Notes: generated by a model not told the origin, from the sequence alone. Shown: positions 35,031-44,087, numbered from the stretch's first letter. The stretch: 64,000 bases of DNA from Actinokineospora globicatena (GCF_024171945.1 NZ_JAMTCR010000003.1:734211-798210); one strand, 5' to 3'. Numbers and translations: made by a program.

Positions 35031-36146
35031 TCAGCAGGTGCTGGGCTCGCCCGCCCCCGGTGGCACGGAGACGGCGGTCCAGGCGTTGCGGACGGTGGTG
35101 AACTTGGCGCAGTCGCCGGGGAAGGCTTGTTTGACGGCGTTGAGGGTGGCTGCGCGGGCGTCGGTGTAGGTCCAGGACGGCTTCTTCAGCAGGAGGGCCT
35201 GCATCCACACCTTGCCCGCGTCGCGGATTCCCAGGCCGGTCACCGAGGCGGGACCGCCGGGGCAGATGGGACTGGCGGGCTTGCCGACCGGGGACGAGCC
35301 TTCCGCCATGAGGTAGAAGAAGTGGTTGGCGGGGCCCGCGCCGTCGTGGACCTCGACGTTGTTCATGTTGGGGCCGTAGCAGTCCGGTTCGTCGCGGGGG
35401 CCGAGGGAGGGCTGGTACATGACGCGCTCGGGACCGCGGCCCAGGGGGTTGGTCTCGTTGGCGACGAGGTAGTCCGGCGGGTCGTTGGGGTTGTTGGCGT
35501 AGTGCTCGGTCAAGGCGCCCATGATGTCGCTGCTGGCCTCGTTGAGCTGGTAGGTCTGCACGCCGCCGTCGAAGCCGCCCGGGGTGTGCTGGAAGACGCC
35601 GTGGCCGAACTCGTGGGCGATGATCTCCAGGTTCACCAGCTGCCGGGCGCCGTCCTTGGTGCGGCCGAAGTTCGCGGTGTGCCCGTTCCAGTAGGCGTTG
35701 ACGGCGGACATGCCGACGAACATCGGCGCCCACTTGCCCTTGCCGTCCAACCCGTCGCGCCCGAGCCAGTCGCGCAGCATCCCGCCGAACTGCTGCGCGG
35801 CGTAGTACCCGTCGGCGCAGGCGGTGGTCAGGTCGGTGCCGGAGCGGTTGCCGAACACGCCGGTGGTGTTGGTGACCGCGCCGTTGCCCTGGATGCCGCA
35901 GAACAGGACGCTGTTGGGGTCGCTCAGCGAGTACTTGCCTGCGGCGAACCGCACGGAGATAGGCGCGTTCGGGTAGTAGTAGCCGTTCGCGGTACCCGGC
36001 GCGCGGGCTCCCGGCGCGGGCGCGGCGACGGCGGACCACCCCGTCGGCGAAGCGCCGCCGAGCCACCCGACGGGTTCGGCGGCAGCGGGTACAGGAATCA
36101 ACGGAAGTAGACAAAAAGCACCGAGCAGGGAAAGTGCGCGTCGCAC
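35031..36146 (-). CDS. Secreted thermolysin-like (M4) zinc metalloprotease
   Basis: 371 aa. Sec signal peptide (about residues 1-23, ending PVPAAAEP). Zinc site 'LEIIAHEFGHGVFQH' with HExxH, third ligand Glu in 'NEASSDIMGAL', and catalytic His region 'GAGPANHFFYLMAEG'. The long FTP/PepSY propeptide of classical M4 enzymes is missing; only about 25 residues separate the signal peptide from the catalytic domain. GTG 36146 has GAGGAG 6 nt upstream. Presumably extracellular; how it is kept inactive without a propeptide is not clear. Confidence 0.9.
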   Translation of the reverse strand: MRRALSLLGAFCLLPLIPVPAAAEPVGWLGGASPTGWSAVAAPAPGARAPGTANGYYYPNAPISVRFAAGKYSLSDPNSVLFCGIQGNGAVTNTTGVFGNRSGTDLTTACADGYYAAQQFGGMLRDWLGRDGLDGKGKWAPMFVGMSAVNAYWNGHTANFGRTKDGARQLVNLEIIAHEFGHGVFQHTPGGFDGGVQTYQLNEASSDIMGALTEHYANNPNDPPDYLVANETNPLGRGPERVMYQPSLGPRDEPDCYGPNMNNVEVHDGAGPANHFFYLMAEGSSPVGKPASPICPGGPASVTGLGIRDAGKVWMQALLLKKPSWTYTDARAATLNAVKQAFPGDCAKFTTVRNAWTAVSVPPGAGEPSTC

Positions 36147-36342
36147 GGTGGACTCCTCACACAAGATCAGCAGGGGTCACCGATAATCACCGTTTACCGG
36201 AGAACTCCACCAGCCACCATTCGGCGTCATAAAGCGCACAACCGAAATAGGAGCATCAACTGAAAAGGGCGGGACCGACCCCGGTCGCGCGGTGTTCGCG
36301 CAGGTCAGGGATGCTGGTGAGGTCGAACCACGAGGAGGATGG

Positions 36343-37209
36343 ATGAGCCCGGTCATCGCGATCACAGGAGCAACGGGAAATATCGGTGGGCGGGTGGCCC
36401 GGCTGCTCAGCGCCAAGGGCGCCACCCAGCGGCTGCTGTCCAGGGACCCGGGCGCGCTGCCCGACCTGGCAGGCGCGACCGCCGTCCGGGGCGCCGAGTA
36501 CGCCGACGGGCCCGCGCTGCGGGAGGCGTTCACCGGCGCCGACACCCTGCTCCTGGTGTCCGCGCGCGAGTCGGCCAACCGGGTCCACGAGCACAAGACG
36601 GCCATCGACGCCGCGGTCGCCGCCGGGGTCGGCCGGATCGTCTACACGTCGTTCCTCGGGGCCGCGCCCGACTGCACCTTCACCTTCGGCCAGGACCACT
36701 GGCACACCGAGCAGCACCTCAAGGCCACCGGCGTGCCGTTCGTCGTCCTGCGCGACAGCATGTACGCCTCGGGCATCCCCGCGATGGCGGGCACCGAGGG
36801 CGTCCTCCGGGGCCCGGCGGGCCAGGGCCGGGTCAGCGTCGTGGCGCTCGACGACGTCGCTGCGGTGGCCGCCGAGCTGCTGCTCGACCCCGCGCACGAC
36901 GGCCAGGTGCTCGACGTCACCGGCCCGGAGGCCATCACCTTCGCCGAGGGCGCGCGGATCCTGTCCGAGGTCGCGGGCCGCGAGGTCCGGTACGAGGAGG
37001 AGACCGAGGACGAGGCGTACGCCTCCCGCGCGCACTACGACGCGCCGGAATTCGAGGTGGCCGGGTGGGTGACCTCGTACACGGCCATCGCGGCGGGCGA
37101 ACTGGCCACTGTTTCCGACACCGTCGAGCGCGTCACCGGCCGTCCCGCGCAGACCTTCCAGGAATACCTGCGCGCGAATCCGGACAGCTACGCGAACCTG
37201 CTGAAGTGA
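36343..37209 (+). CDS. NmrA/SDR-type NAD(P)-binding protein
   Basis: 288 aa. Rossmann motif 'VIAITGATGNIGGRVARLL' at the N-terminus (GxxGxxG). No SDR YxxxK pair is evident, as in NmrA-like and quinone-oxidoreductase (QorB-like) members. 'FGQDHWHTEQHLKATGVPF' is typical of that group. ATG 36343 has GAGGAGG about 5 nt upstream. Divergent from the M4 protease gene across a ~195-nt spacer. Likely a redox-sensing or quinone-reducing protein. Confidence 0.9.
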   Translation: MSPVIAITGATGNIGGRVARLLSAKGATQRLLSRDPGALPDLAGATAVRGAEYADGPALREAFTGADTLLLVSARESANRVHEHKTAIDAAVAAGVGRIVYTSFLGAAPDCTFTFGQDHWHTEQHLKATGVPFVVLRDSMYASGIPAMAGTEGVLRGPAGQGRVSVVALDDVAAVAAELLLDPAHDGQVLDVTGPEAITFAEGARILSEVAGREVRYEEETEDEAYASRAHYDAPEFEVAGWVTSYTAIAAGELATVSDTVERVTGRPAQTFQEYLRANPDSYANLLK

Positions 37210-37287
37210 GCACGACGGAATAAGTCCCGGCCACCCCACCGCCGCTATCGTCGACCGGTACCGACCTGGTGAGCGGATGGGGTGGGC

Positions 37288-37791
37288 ATGAGCGTCACGT
37301 CGACTGAGGTCCCGGCCAGGGTGGCCGACCGTCCACACCGGATCGCCCTGATGGCGTTCATGGTGGTGGTGCTCGCGCACTGGGCCGAGCACCTGGCCCA
37401 GGCCGCGCAGATCTACGTGCTGGGCTGGCCGACGGCGCAGGCACGTGGGGTGCTGGGCATCCCGTTCCCGGCGCTGATCTCCTCGGAGTGGCTGCACTAC
37501 GGGTACGCGCTGGTCATGCTGGTGGGCTTGTTCGTGCTGCGCAAGGGGTTCGCCGGTCGCTCGCGGCAGTGGTGGGACCTCGCGCTGGCGCTGCAGTTCT
37601 GGCACCACATCGAGCACCTGCTGCTGTTCGTCCAGGCGCAGACCGGGTGGCGCCTGGGCGGGGCGGCGGTGCCGACGAGCATCGTGCAGCTCATCGTGCC
37701 CCGGGTGGAGCTGCACCTGTTCTACAACACCATCGTCACCATCCCGATGGTGATCGCGGTCGTCCTGCACCAGCGCGCCCGCGCGGCGTGA
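37288..37791 (+). CDS. Small His-rich membrane protein upstream of copCD
   Basis: 167 aa, about four helices. Membrane-adjacent histidines occur in 'HWAEHLAQAAQ' and 'WHHIEHLLLFVQA'. It overlaps the CopC-CopD gene by 4 nt (GTGA), so the two are co-translated; a role in copper handling is an inference from context and histidine pattern. Start ATG 37288 (MSVTSTEVP), preferred over 37282. Confidence 0.78.
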   Translation: MSVTSTEVPARVADRPHRIALMAFMVVVLAHWAEHLAQAAQIYVLGWPTAQARGVLGIPFPALISSEWLHYGYALVMLVGLFVLRKGFAGRSRQWWDLALALQFWHHIEHLLLFVQAQTGWRLGGAAVPTSIVQLIVPRVELHLFYNTIVTIPMVIAVVLHQRARAA

Positions 37792-39071
37792 GGCTCGCGG
37801 GACTGCTGGCCGTCCTGTTCTGCTGGGCGGTGCTGGCCGCTCCCCCGGCCTCGGCGCACGTCGAGGTGCTCGGCTCCACCCCGGCCGACGGCGCCCGGCT
37901 CACCGAGGTGCCGACCGAGGTGCGCATCCAGCTCTCGGAGAACGTCGGGGTGCAGAAGGACGCGCTGCGGGTCGTGGACGTGCACGGCGAGCCGGTCAGC
38001 GAGGGGCGGGTCACCCAGGGCGCGACCGCCGAGGAGCTGACGATCAAGCTCAAGCCCGGTCTGCCTGACGGGACGTACCTGGTGCACTACGCGTTCGTGT
38101 CCGCCGATTCGCACCCCGTGCGGGGCGGGTTCGCGTTCGTGGTCGGCGATGGGCCGCTGATGAACGCCGGTGGCGCTGTCTCCGACGCGGACGGCACCGA
38201 TACCGGAGTGGATGTCCTGACCAGGGTCGTGCGCTGGGTCGGATACACCGGTGTCGCGCTGGCGGGCGGACTGGTGTTCCTGCTGTATTGCAGGAACACC
38301 CGGGACCAGGTGGGCCGCAAGGTCGTCCAAGCCGGGTGCGTGATCGTGGCCGGGGCCGGGATCCTGGCACTGGGAGTCGAGGGCGCCTACGTCACCGGCG
38401 CGGGGCTGTCGCGGGTGTTCGCCCCGGACCTGCTGGCCAACACCCTGGAGACCGCGTACGGGAAGCTGCTCGTCCTGCGGGTCATCGCCGCGGTGGTGCT
38501 GTTGTTGGCCGCGCGGCGGCTGCTGACCTCCGAGCGCGAGACGTCCGCCGCCGCCAACACGGCGATCATCGCCGGTTTCGTGGTGCTGCTCAGCTCCGCG
38601 GCGGCGGGTCACGCGATCACGACGAAGGTCATGTTCCTGTCCTTGATCGCCGACCTCGCGCACTACGGGTCGATGGCGTTGTGGCTGGGCGGCGTCGTGC
38701 AACTGGCACTGTTGGCCAACCACGATGACCTTGCGGCCGCGTTGACCCGGTTCTCCCCCATCGCCAAGGTGTCGGTGGCGGTCATCGTGCTCAGCGGTGT
38801 GCTCATGTCGGCCGCCTACCTCGGTTCGGTGTCGGCGGTGTGGAGCAGTACGTACGGTGTGCTGTTGCTGGGCAAGACCGTCGGGTTCGTCGTCCTGTTG
38901 GCGCTCGCGGACCGTTGTCGCGTCGCGGCCCGCCAGGGCATCGCCGGCGGCACCACGCTGGTCGGCGTGCGCACGACCACGCTGCGGCGGGTCCTGGTCA
39001 CCGAGGTCACCATCGCCGCCGCCGTGCTGGCGATCGCCGCGGTCGTCGCGACCACCGGAACACCCGGCTAG
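37788..39071 (+). CDS. CopC-CopD fusion copper-handling protein (YcnJ-like)
   Basis: 427 aa. Signal peptide ending 'APPASA', then mature N-terminus starting HVEVLGS: the first His is the CopC Cu(II) ligand, and 'VSADSHPVRGGFAFVV' is the CopC C-terminal strand. From about residue 140 eight hydrophobic helices form a CopD domain, with 'GHAITTK' and 'HYGSMALWLGG' conserved. Takes up or buffers copper across the membrane. GTG 37788 overlaps the stop of the upstream membrane protein. Confidence 0.92.
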   Translation: MRLAGLLAVLFCWAVLAAPPASAHVEVLGSTPADGARLTEVPTEVRIQLSENVGVQKDALRVVDVHGEPVSEGRVTQGATAEELTIKLKPGLPDGTYLVHYAFVSADSHPVRGGFAFVVGDGPLMNAGGAVSDADGTDTGVDVLTRVVRWVGYTGVALAGGLVFLLYCRNTRDQVGRKVVQAGCVIVAGAGILALGVEGAYVTGAGLSRVFAPDLLANTLETAYGKLLVLRVIAAVVLLLAARRLLTSERETSAAANTAIIAGFVVLLSSAAAGHAITTKVMFLSLIADLAHYGSMALWLGGVVQLALLANHDDLAAALTRFSPIAKVSVAVIVLSGVLMSAAYLGSVSAVWSSTYGVLLLGKTVGFVVLLALADRCRVAARQGIAGGTTLVGVRTTTLRRVLVTEVTIAAAVLAIAAVVATTGTPG

Positions 39072-39220
39072 ATTCACCTTTCAGGGCGAAGGCACCCACC
39101 CGCTCGCGGTGCTACCGTCGATGTCGGTCGGCTGCACACCCGCCGACGATCAGTCCACTGTGGAACCCCTCCGACCCCGGTGCCGGGGCGGTTCCCGGGC
39201 ATTCTCAGCGAGGGGCGGAC

Positions 39221-39562
39221 GTGGACGAACCGGCGGTGCGCGCCGTCGAACGGGTCATCGCGGACATGCGCGGCAGGCTCGCGCAGTCGCTCACCGTCGA
39301 CGACATGGCCAGGGTGGCGCTGTTCAGCAAGTTCCACTTCAGCCGGGTGTTCCACCGGCACACCGGGGTCTCGCCCGCCCGGTTCCTGTCCACGTTGCGG
39401 TTGGCGGAGGCCAAGCGGTTGCTGGCGACCACGACGCTGAAGGTGACCGACATCAGCGCCAGGGTCGGGTACCGCAGCCCGGGCACGTTCAGCGCCCGGT
39501 TCAAGACCTGCGTCGGGGCGTCCCCGACGCAGTACCGCGAGTCCACGAGAGGACAGCGTTGA
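39221..39562 (+). CDS. Short AraC-family regulator (DNA-binding domain only)
   Basis: 113 aa comprising little more than the two AraC helix-turn-helices: 'SLTVDDMARVALFSKFHFSRVF' (shown as VALFSKFHFSRVFHRHTG) and 'DISARVGYRSPGTFSARFK'. There is no ligand-binding domain. GTG 39221 is preceded by AGGGGCGGA. The stop overlaps the TTG start of the AhpD-like gene, so it probably autoregulates this small operon. Confidence 0.85.
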   Translation: MDEPAVRAVERVIADMRGRLAQSLTVDDMARVALFSKFHFSRVFHRHTGVSPARFLSTLRLAEAKRLLATTTLKVTDISARVGYRSPGTFSARFKTCVGASPTQYRESTRGQR

Positions 39563-40131
39563 CCGAGCAGAAGCCGATGACCGAGCGGGTGCCGATGGTG
39601 CCCGAGGCGGCGGCGACCGGCCGCGTCGCCGAGCTCTACGAGCAGGCGCGGGTGGCGACCGGGTTGCCGTTCGTGCCGGACGTGTTCCGGTTGGCCTCCA
39701 GCACCCCGAACCTGTTGGAGGTGGTGGTCGGCGGGTACACCGGGGTGTTCGCGGACAGCGCGTTGTCGCGCGGCACCAAGGAACTCATCGCCGCGTGGAC
39801 CTCCCGGCTCAACGACTGCGGGTACTGCACCGTGGCGCACGGCTGGTTCCTGCAGCAGTTCGGCGGGTCGGCCGAACTCGCGGCGGCGATCACCTCCAGC
39901 GGCGGGCTGGCGGACTTGCCGGTGGACGAGCGAACCCTGACGCTGTTGCGGTTGACGGCGAAGGTGACCGTCGGTGCGTCCGATGTGGACGCGGAGTGGG
40001 CGGACGCCGCGCGTGAGTGGACCCAGGAGCAGTTGCTGGAGGCCGTGTTCTGCGCGGCCCTGTTCGCGTTCATCAACCGCCTGGTCACCACGCTGGGCCT
40101 GACCGCGCCCACACCGCAACCCACGCCGTAG
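39559..40131 (+). CDS. AhpD/carboxymuconolactone-decarboxylase-like peroxidase
   Basis: 190 aa. The CMD/AhpD active site 'NDCGYCTVAHGWFL' has CxxC followed by His (C-x2-C-x3-H), as in alkylhydroperoxidase AhpD-type disulfide reductases. The rest is all-helical. TTG 39559 overlaps the araC stop and has GAGAGGAC upstream; ATG 39577 is the alternative. A strong hairpin follows. Likely reduces peroxides or disulfides. Confidence 0.88.
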   Translation: MTEQKPMTERVPMVPEAAATGRVAELYEQARVATGLPFVPDVFRLASSTPNLLEVVVGGYTGVFADSALSRGTKELIAAWTSRLNDCGYCTVAHGWFLQQFGGSAELAAAITSSGGLADLPVDERTLTLLRLTAKVTVGASDVDAEWADAAREWTQEQLLEAVFCAALFAFINRLVTTLGLTAPTPQPTP

Positions 40132-40135
40132 CCCG

Positions 40136-40172
40136 GAGTCGGGACCGGCGGTACTAGCGCCGGTCCCGACTC
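40136..40172. terminator. Bidirectional terminator between AhpD-like and MetE-like genes
   Basis: Perfect 15-bp inverted repeat (40136-40150 with 40158-40172) around a 7-nt loop, between two convergent genes. Confidence 0.85.
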
Positions 40173-40179
40173 ACTGGCT

Positions 40180-41244
40180 CTACAGACCCAGTTCCTGCGC
40201 GGCGAGCGCGGTGCCCTGGACCCGGGCGGCGACCTTGGCGAAGGCGACCTCCCGCGAGGTGGACACGTCGTCGGCGAACGGCGAGAACCCGCAGTCGTCG
40301 CAGGTGCCCAGCCGGTCGACCGGGATGTGCCTGGCGGCGGCGAGCACCCGGTCGCGGACCTCCTCCGGGGTCTCCACCCTGGGGTCGATCGGGTCGATCA
40401 CGCCGACGAACACCCTCTGGTCGTCGCGGGAGTGCTGGGCCACCACCGACAGCACCCGCTCCGGGTCGGGCTCGCTGGCCAACTGCAGGTAGAAGCGGCC
40501 CGCGTTGAGCTGGAACAGGTGCGGCAGCAGGTCCGCGTAGTCGACGTCGAGGCTGTGCACGGAGTCCTGGTCGCCGCCGGGGCAGGTGTGCACGCCGATG
40601 CGGGTGCGCTCCTGGGCGGTGAACCGGTCGAGCACCTGGTTGTTGAGCGCCACGAACGACGCCAGCAGCCCACCCGACGGGTCGAGCTTGAGCGAGAGCC
40701 TGCCCTCGGTGAAGTCGAGCTGCACCGAGTCCGCCCCGGCGTCGAGGCTGGTGCGGATGTCGGCCTCGGCGGCGTCGACCAGGTCGGCGATGAACGCCTC
40801 CCTGGGGTAGCCGTCGATGCCGTCGGCCGGGTAGATCAGGCTCAGCGCCGAGGGGGCGATGACGGCCTGCTTCACCGGCACGGTGGCGTGCTTGCGCGCG
40901 GCGGTGAGGTAGTCGGCGGCGTTGGCGCCGTAGCGGAACGGACCCGCGGTGAGCCGGGGCAGGGTCCGGGTGTGGCCGTCGGCGAACGGGATGACCGCGC
41001 CGTCGGGGGCGAGCGCGGTGATGCCCTGCAGCGGGTAGCTGACGAAGCTGGGCTTGCCCTGCTCGCCGTCGGTGACCACGGGTGATCCGGCCGCCTGCAA
41101 CGCCTGGATGGTGTCGGCGACCGCGTCATCGACCGCCGCGGCCAAGCCCGCGTCGTCCAGGTTCCCCGCGGCGTGGTCGGTGACCGCGTCCAGCAGGGTC
41201 TTGGGTCGCGGGATGCTGCCGATCGGCTCGGTCGGGATGGCCAT
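40180..41244 (-). CDS. Short MetE-like (cobalamin-independent) methyltransferase
   Basis: 354 aa, about the size of the C-terminal catalytic half of MetE. Conserved 'GSIPRP' start, 'DGEQGKPSFVSYPLQGI', zinc-ligand region 'GVHTCPGGDQD' (H and C), 'QLASEPDPERV' and the second Cys in 'GTCDDCGFSP'. Such short proteins transfer methyl groups to thiols (homocysteine or others) from methyl-cobalamin protein or folate donors; the donor is not predictable. Last gene of the sufS-cystathionine enzyme-metE operon, 79 nt after the PLP enzyme. Confidence 0.88.
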   Translation of the reverse strand: MAIPTEPIGSIPRPKTLLDAVTDHAAGNLDDAGLAAAVDDAVADTIQALQAAGSPVVTDGEQGKPSFVSYPLQGITALAPDGAVIPFADGHTRTLPRLTAGPFRYGANAADYLTAARKHATVPVKQAVIAPSALSLIYPADGIDGYPREAFIADLVDAAEADIRTSLDAGADSVQLDFTEGRLSLKLDPSGGLLASFVALNNQVLDRFTAQERTRIGVHTCPGGDQDSVHSLDVDYADLLPHLFQLNAGRFYLQLASEPDPERVLSVVAQHSRDDQRVFVGVIDPIDPRVETPEEVRDRVLAAARHIPVDRLGTCDDCGFSPFADDVSTSREVAFAKVAARVQGTALAAQELGL

Positions 41245-41323
41245 GGGCTTCCTTTCGGGTGGTGCTGGGGGATGTGCGGGGTCACCAGTCGGGGAACGGG
41301 AGGTTCAGGTGGGGCAAGGCCGG

Positions 41324-42454
41324 CTAGAGGCCGTTGGCCAGGGCGGTGCTGAGGTCGTCGGCGAGGTCGGTGGCGTCCTCGATGCCGACGGAGAGCCGGA
41401 TGAGGTCGTCGGTGATCCCGGCGGCGGCGCGCACGTCGACCGGGACGGGTCGGTGGGTCATCAGGGCGGGGCACTCGATGAGCGAGCGGACGCCGCCGAG
41501 GCTGACCGCGCAGGCGAACAGCTCGGTGCCGGCGAGCAGCTTCTCCACCTGGCCCGCGTACCGGAAGCTGATGATCGACCCGGGTGCGCTGAGCTGCCGG
41601 GCCGCGATCTCGTGGCCCGGGTGGTCCGGCAGCCCCGGGTAGAGCACCCGGGTGACGCCGGGCGCTTCCAGCAGCAGGTCGACCAGCGCCTGGGCGGTGC
41701 GGACCTGCCGTTCGACCCGGACGGACAGGGTCTTGACGCCGCGGTGCACCAGGAAGCAGTCCAGGCCGCTGGGGACGTTGCCCGCGACGGTGCGGTGGCC
41801 GGTGAACGCCCGGTGCAGCGCGGGGTCGTCGCACACCAGGGCGCCGCCCAGCACGTCGGAGTGCCCGGCGACGAACTTGGTGGTGCTGTGCAGGCTCACG
41901 TCCGCGCCCCAGCGCAGCGGGCGTTGCAGCGCGGGGCTGGCGAAGGTGTTGTCCACCACCACGAGCGCGCCCCTGGCGTGGGCGAGCCCGGCGACCTCGG
42001 CGATGTCGATGACCTTGAGCAGCGGGTTGGTCGGGGTCTCCAGCCAGACCATGGCGACGTCCTCGGCGAGGGCGGCGCGGGCCTGCTCCCGGTCGGACAG
42101 GTCCACCTGGTCGACGCGGACCCCGAACCGGCGCAGGCCGGTGATCAGCGCGTGGGTGCCGCCGTAGACGTCGTCGCAGCACACCAGCCGTTGCCCAGGG
42201 GACAGCAGCGACAGCGCGGTCGTCGCGGCGGCCTGACCGGAGGAGAACACGGCGCAGTGCGCGGCGCCCTCGACCGCGGCCAGGCACTGCTCCAGCGCCG
42301 CCATGGTCGGGTTCTCGCCGCGGGAGTAGAAGTGCGTCGGCGGGTCCTGGGCGTACCGGTCGTAGGTGGTGGCGACGTGGATGGGCGGCACGACCGAGCC
42401 GTGCGGCCCGCCCACCTCGTGTCCACTGTGGACCACCCGGGTGGCGAACCGCAT
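41324..42454 (-). CDS. Cystathionine gamma-synthase/lyase-family PLP enzyme
   Basis: 376 aa. Family motifs: 'YSRGENPTMAALE', PLP-Lys in 'SLHSTTKFVAGHSDVLGG', 'DNTFASPALQRPL' and 'SLGGVRSLIECPALMTH'. The family includes cystathionine gamma-synthase, cystathionine gamma-lyase and methionine gamma-lyase; CalE6 of the calicheamicin cluster belongs to it. ATG 42454 overlaps the sufS stop by 1 nt (TGATG). The flanking desulfurase and MetE-like genes make a sulfur-mobilising role likely; the exact reaction is not decided by the sequence. Confidence 0.88.
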   Translation of the reverse strand: MRFATRVVHSGHEVGGPHGSVVPPIHVATTYDRYAQDPPTHFYSRGENPTMAALEQCLAAVEGAAHCAVFSSGQAAATTALSLLSPGQRLVCCDDVYGGTHALITGLRRFGVRVDQVDLSDREQARAALAEDVAMVWLETPTNPLLKVIDIAEVAGLAHARGALVVVDNTFASPALQRPLRWGADVSLHSTTKFVAGHSDVLGGALVCDDPALHRAFTGHRTVAGNVPSGLDCFLVHRGVKTLSVRVERQVRTAQALVDLLLEAPGVTRVLYPGLPDHPGHEIAARQLSAPGSIISFRYAGQVEKLLAGTELFACAVSLGGVRSLIECPALMTHRPVPVDVRAAAGITDDLIRLSVGIEDATDLADDLSTALANGL

Positions 42455-43743
42455 CAGAGGAACCGCTCGGTGGGGTGCTCGGCGGTCCAGAACCCGGGTT
42501 GGACGGTGCGCAGCGCGTCGCGCACGAGGTCGACCTCGGCCTCGGTGTTGTAGATCCCGAAGGACAACCGCACGGTGCCGACGACGCCGAAGGTGTCGAC
42601 GAAGGTGTTGGCGCAGTGCACGCCGCTGCGCACCGCGATCCCGTGCGCGTCGAGGTGCCCGCCGACGTCGTAGGGGTGGATGCCGTCGACCACGATGGAC
42701 ACGATGCCGCTCGGGTCGGCGGCGGGGTCGCCGACGACGCGGACCCGGGGCAGGTCGGACACTGCGGCCACGGCGGCGCGGACGAGGGTGTCGTCGTGCG
42801 CGCGGATGGCGTCCCAGCCGATGTCGGCCAGGTAGTCGAAGGCGGCGGCGAGCCCGACCGCGCCCGCGATGTGCGGGGTGCCCGCCTCCAGCCGCGCGGG
42901 GACCGGGACGTACCGGACGCGCTCGGTGGTGCTGATGCCCTTCACGGTGCCGCCGCCGACCTGGTACGGCTCCAGTGTGCCCAGCAGTTCGCGGCGGCCG
43001 TAGAGGACTCCGATCCCCATCGGACCGTACATCTTGTGCCCGGAGAAGACGTAGCAGTCGGCGCCCAGCTCGCGGACGTCGACCTGGCGGTGCGGCACGG
43101 CCTGCGCGCCGTCCACGACCACCGGGACGCCGTGGTGGTGGGCTTGAGCGACCATCTCCCGCACCGGGTTGACGGTGCCGAGCACGTTGGACACGTGCGT
43201 CACCGCCGCCAGCCGCGTCCGGGGACCGAGCGCGGCGGCGAACACCTCGACGGGGACGGTGCCGTGCTCGTCGGCGGGCACGACGACGAGTTCGGCGCCG
43301 ACGGACTCGCACAACCGGCGCCAGGGCAGCAGGTTCGAGTTGTGCTCCATGCCGGTGACCACGACCTGGTCCCCGGCGCCGACGAGGTCGCGGCCGAGGG
43401 TGTCGGCGAGCAGGTTGACCGCGGCGGTGGTGCCGGGCACGAACACCACCTCGTCGGGGTACTCGGCGCCGATCGCGTGCTGGACGGTGGCCCTGGCCTG
43501 TTCGTAGACGTCGGTGGCCAGGTGGCTGAGCTGGTAGTAGCCGCGGCCGACGTTGGCGTTGGCGCCGGTGTAGTGCGCGGTGATCGCGTCGAGCACCCGG
43601 CGCGGTTTCTGCGCGGTGGCCGCGTTGTCCAGGTACACCAGCGCCCTGCCGCCCAGTCTGGTGGCCAGGATGGGGAAATCGGCGCGGGCCGATTCCCCCG
43701 GGGTCACCTGATTTCGCGGCGTGGTGTCCAGCAGCTCGACCAT
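42454..43743 (-). CDS. sufS: SufS-type cysteine desulfurase
   Basis: 429 aa class-V PLP enzyme. Motifs: 'VYLDNAATAQKPRRVL', 'GTTAAVNLLADTL', PLP-Lys in 'YVFSGHKMYGPMGIGVLYG', and persulfide Cys in 'IAVRSGVHCANTF'. It mobilises sulfur from cysteine as a protein-bound persulfide. ATG 43743 (MVELLDTTPR) has AGGAG 6 nt upstream. No sufBCDU genes accompany it, so it is likely dedicated to a pathway other than housekeeping Fe-S assembly. First gene of the operon divergent from the enediyne cassette. Confidence 0.92.
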   Translation of the reverse strand: MVELLDTTPRNQVTPGESARADFPILATRLGGRALVYLDNAATAQKPRRVLDAITAHYTGANANVGRGYYQLSHLATDVYEQARATVQHAIGAEYPDEVVFVPGTTAAVNLLADTLGRDLVGAGDQVVVTGMEHNSNLLPWRRLCESVGAELVVVPADEHGTVPVEVFAAALGPRTRLAAVTHVSNVLGTVNPVREMVAQAHHHGVPVVVDGAQAVPHRQVDVRELGADCYVFSGHKMYGPMGIGVLYGRRELLGTLEPYQVGGGTVKGISTTERVRYVPVPARLEAGTPHIAGAVGLAAAFDYLADIGWDAIRAHDDTLVRAAVAAVSDLPRVRVVGDPAADPSGIVSIVVDGIHPYDVGGHLDAHGIAVRSGVHCANTFVDTFGVVGTVRLSFGIYNTEAEVDLVRDALRTVQPGFWTAEHPTERFL

Positions 43744-44087
43744 GCGCACTCCTGATTCGCCTCGGATCGGCATTGCCCGGCCGGTGCGGGCGCGCCTGTA
43801 CCACCGGACCGGTCCCGTGCCCACCAGCCCGCCGTGCACCAAAGGAGGAAGCGACCACGCTGGTCGCCGTCGCGGAGCTTACCACCGAAGGCAGGAGCGA
43901 GATACCCGCGCACCGGCACCCCCGGTCCCACAAAGGACACCAGCGAAAACATGCTACAAACGGGGGAAAGGCCCGCTGTTCGCTTGACAGGGGACAGCGC
44001 GAGCGGGGCAAGATCGAGCGCGGCTCACTATCTATTTCGCAAGTAATGTTCTCCCCGCCGTTGTGGCGAGCCAGAGATGAGAACAGC
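43744..44087. promoter_or_regulatory. Divergent promoter region, sufS operon and enediyne cassette
   Basis: 344 nt with no convincing coding. On the plus strand TTGACA (43984-43989) is followed about 19 nt later by CAAGAT, a possible weak -10; an AT-rich segment 'CACTATCTATTTCGCAAG' (near 44029-44046) is the other candidate. An unbroken frame to the left of ATG 44088 lacks family similarity and is not considered coding. Confidence 0.45.

Noticed and set aside
43773-44087. N-terminal extension of UnbL to 43773
   Set aside because: No resemblance to DUF1702 proteins, lies in the divergent promoter region, and ATG 44088 gives normal length.
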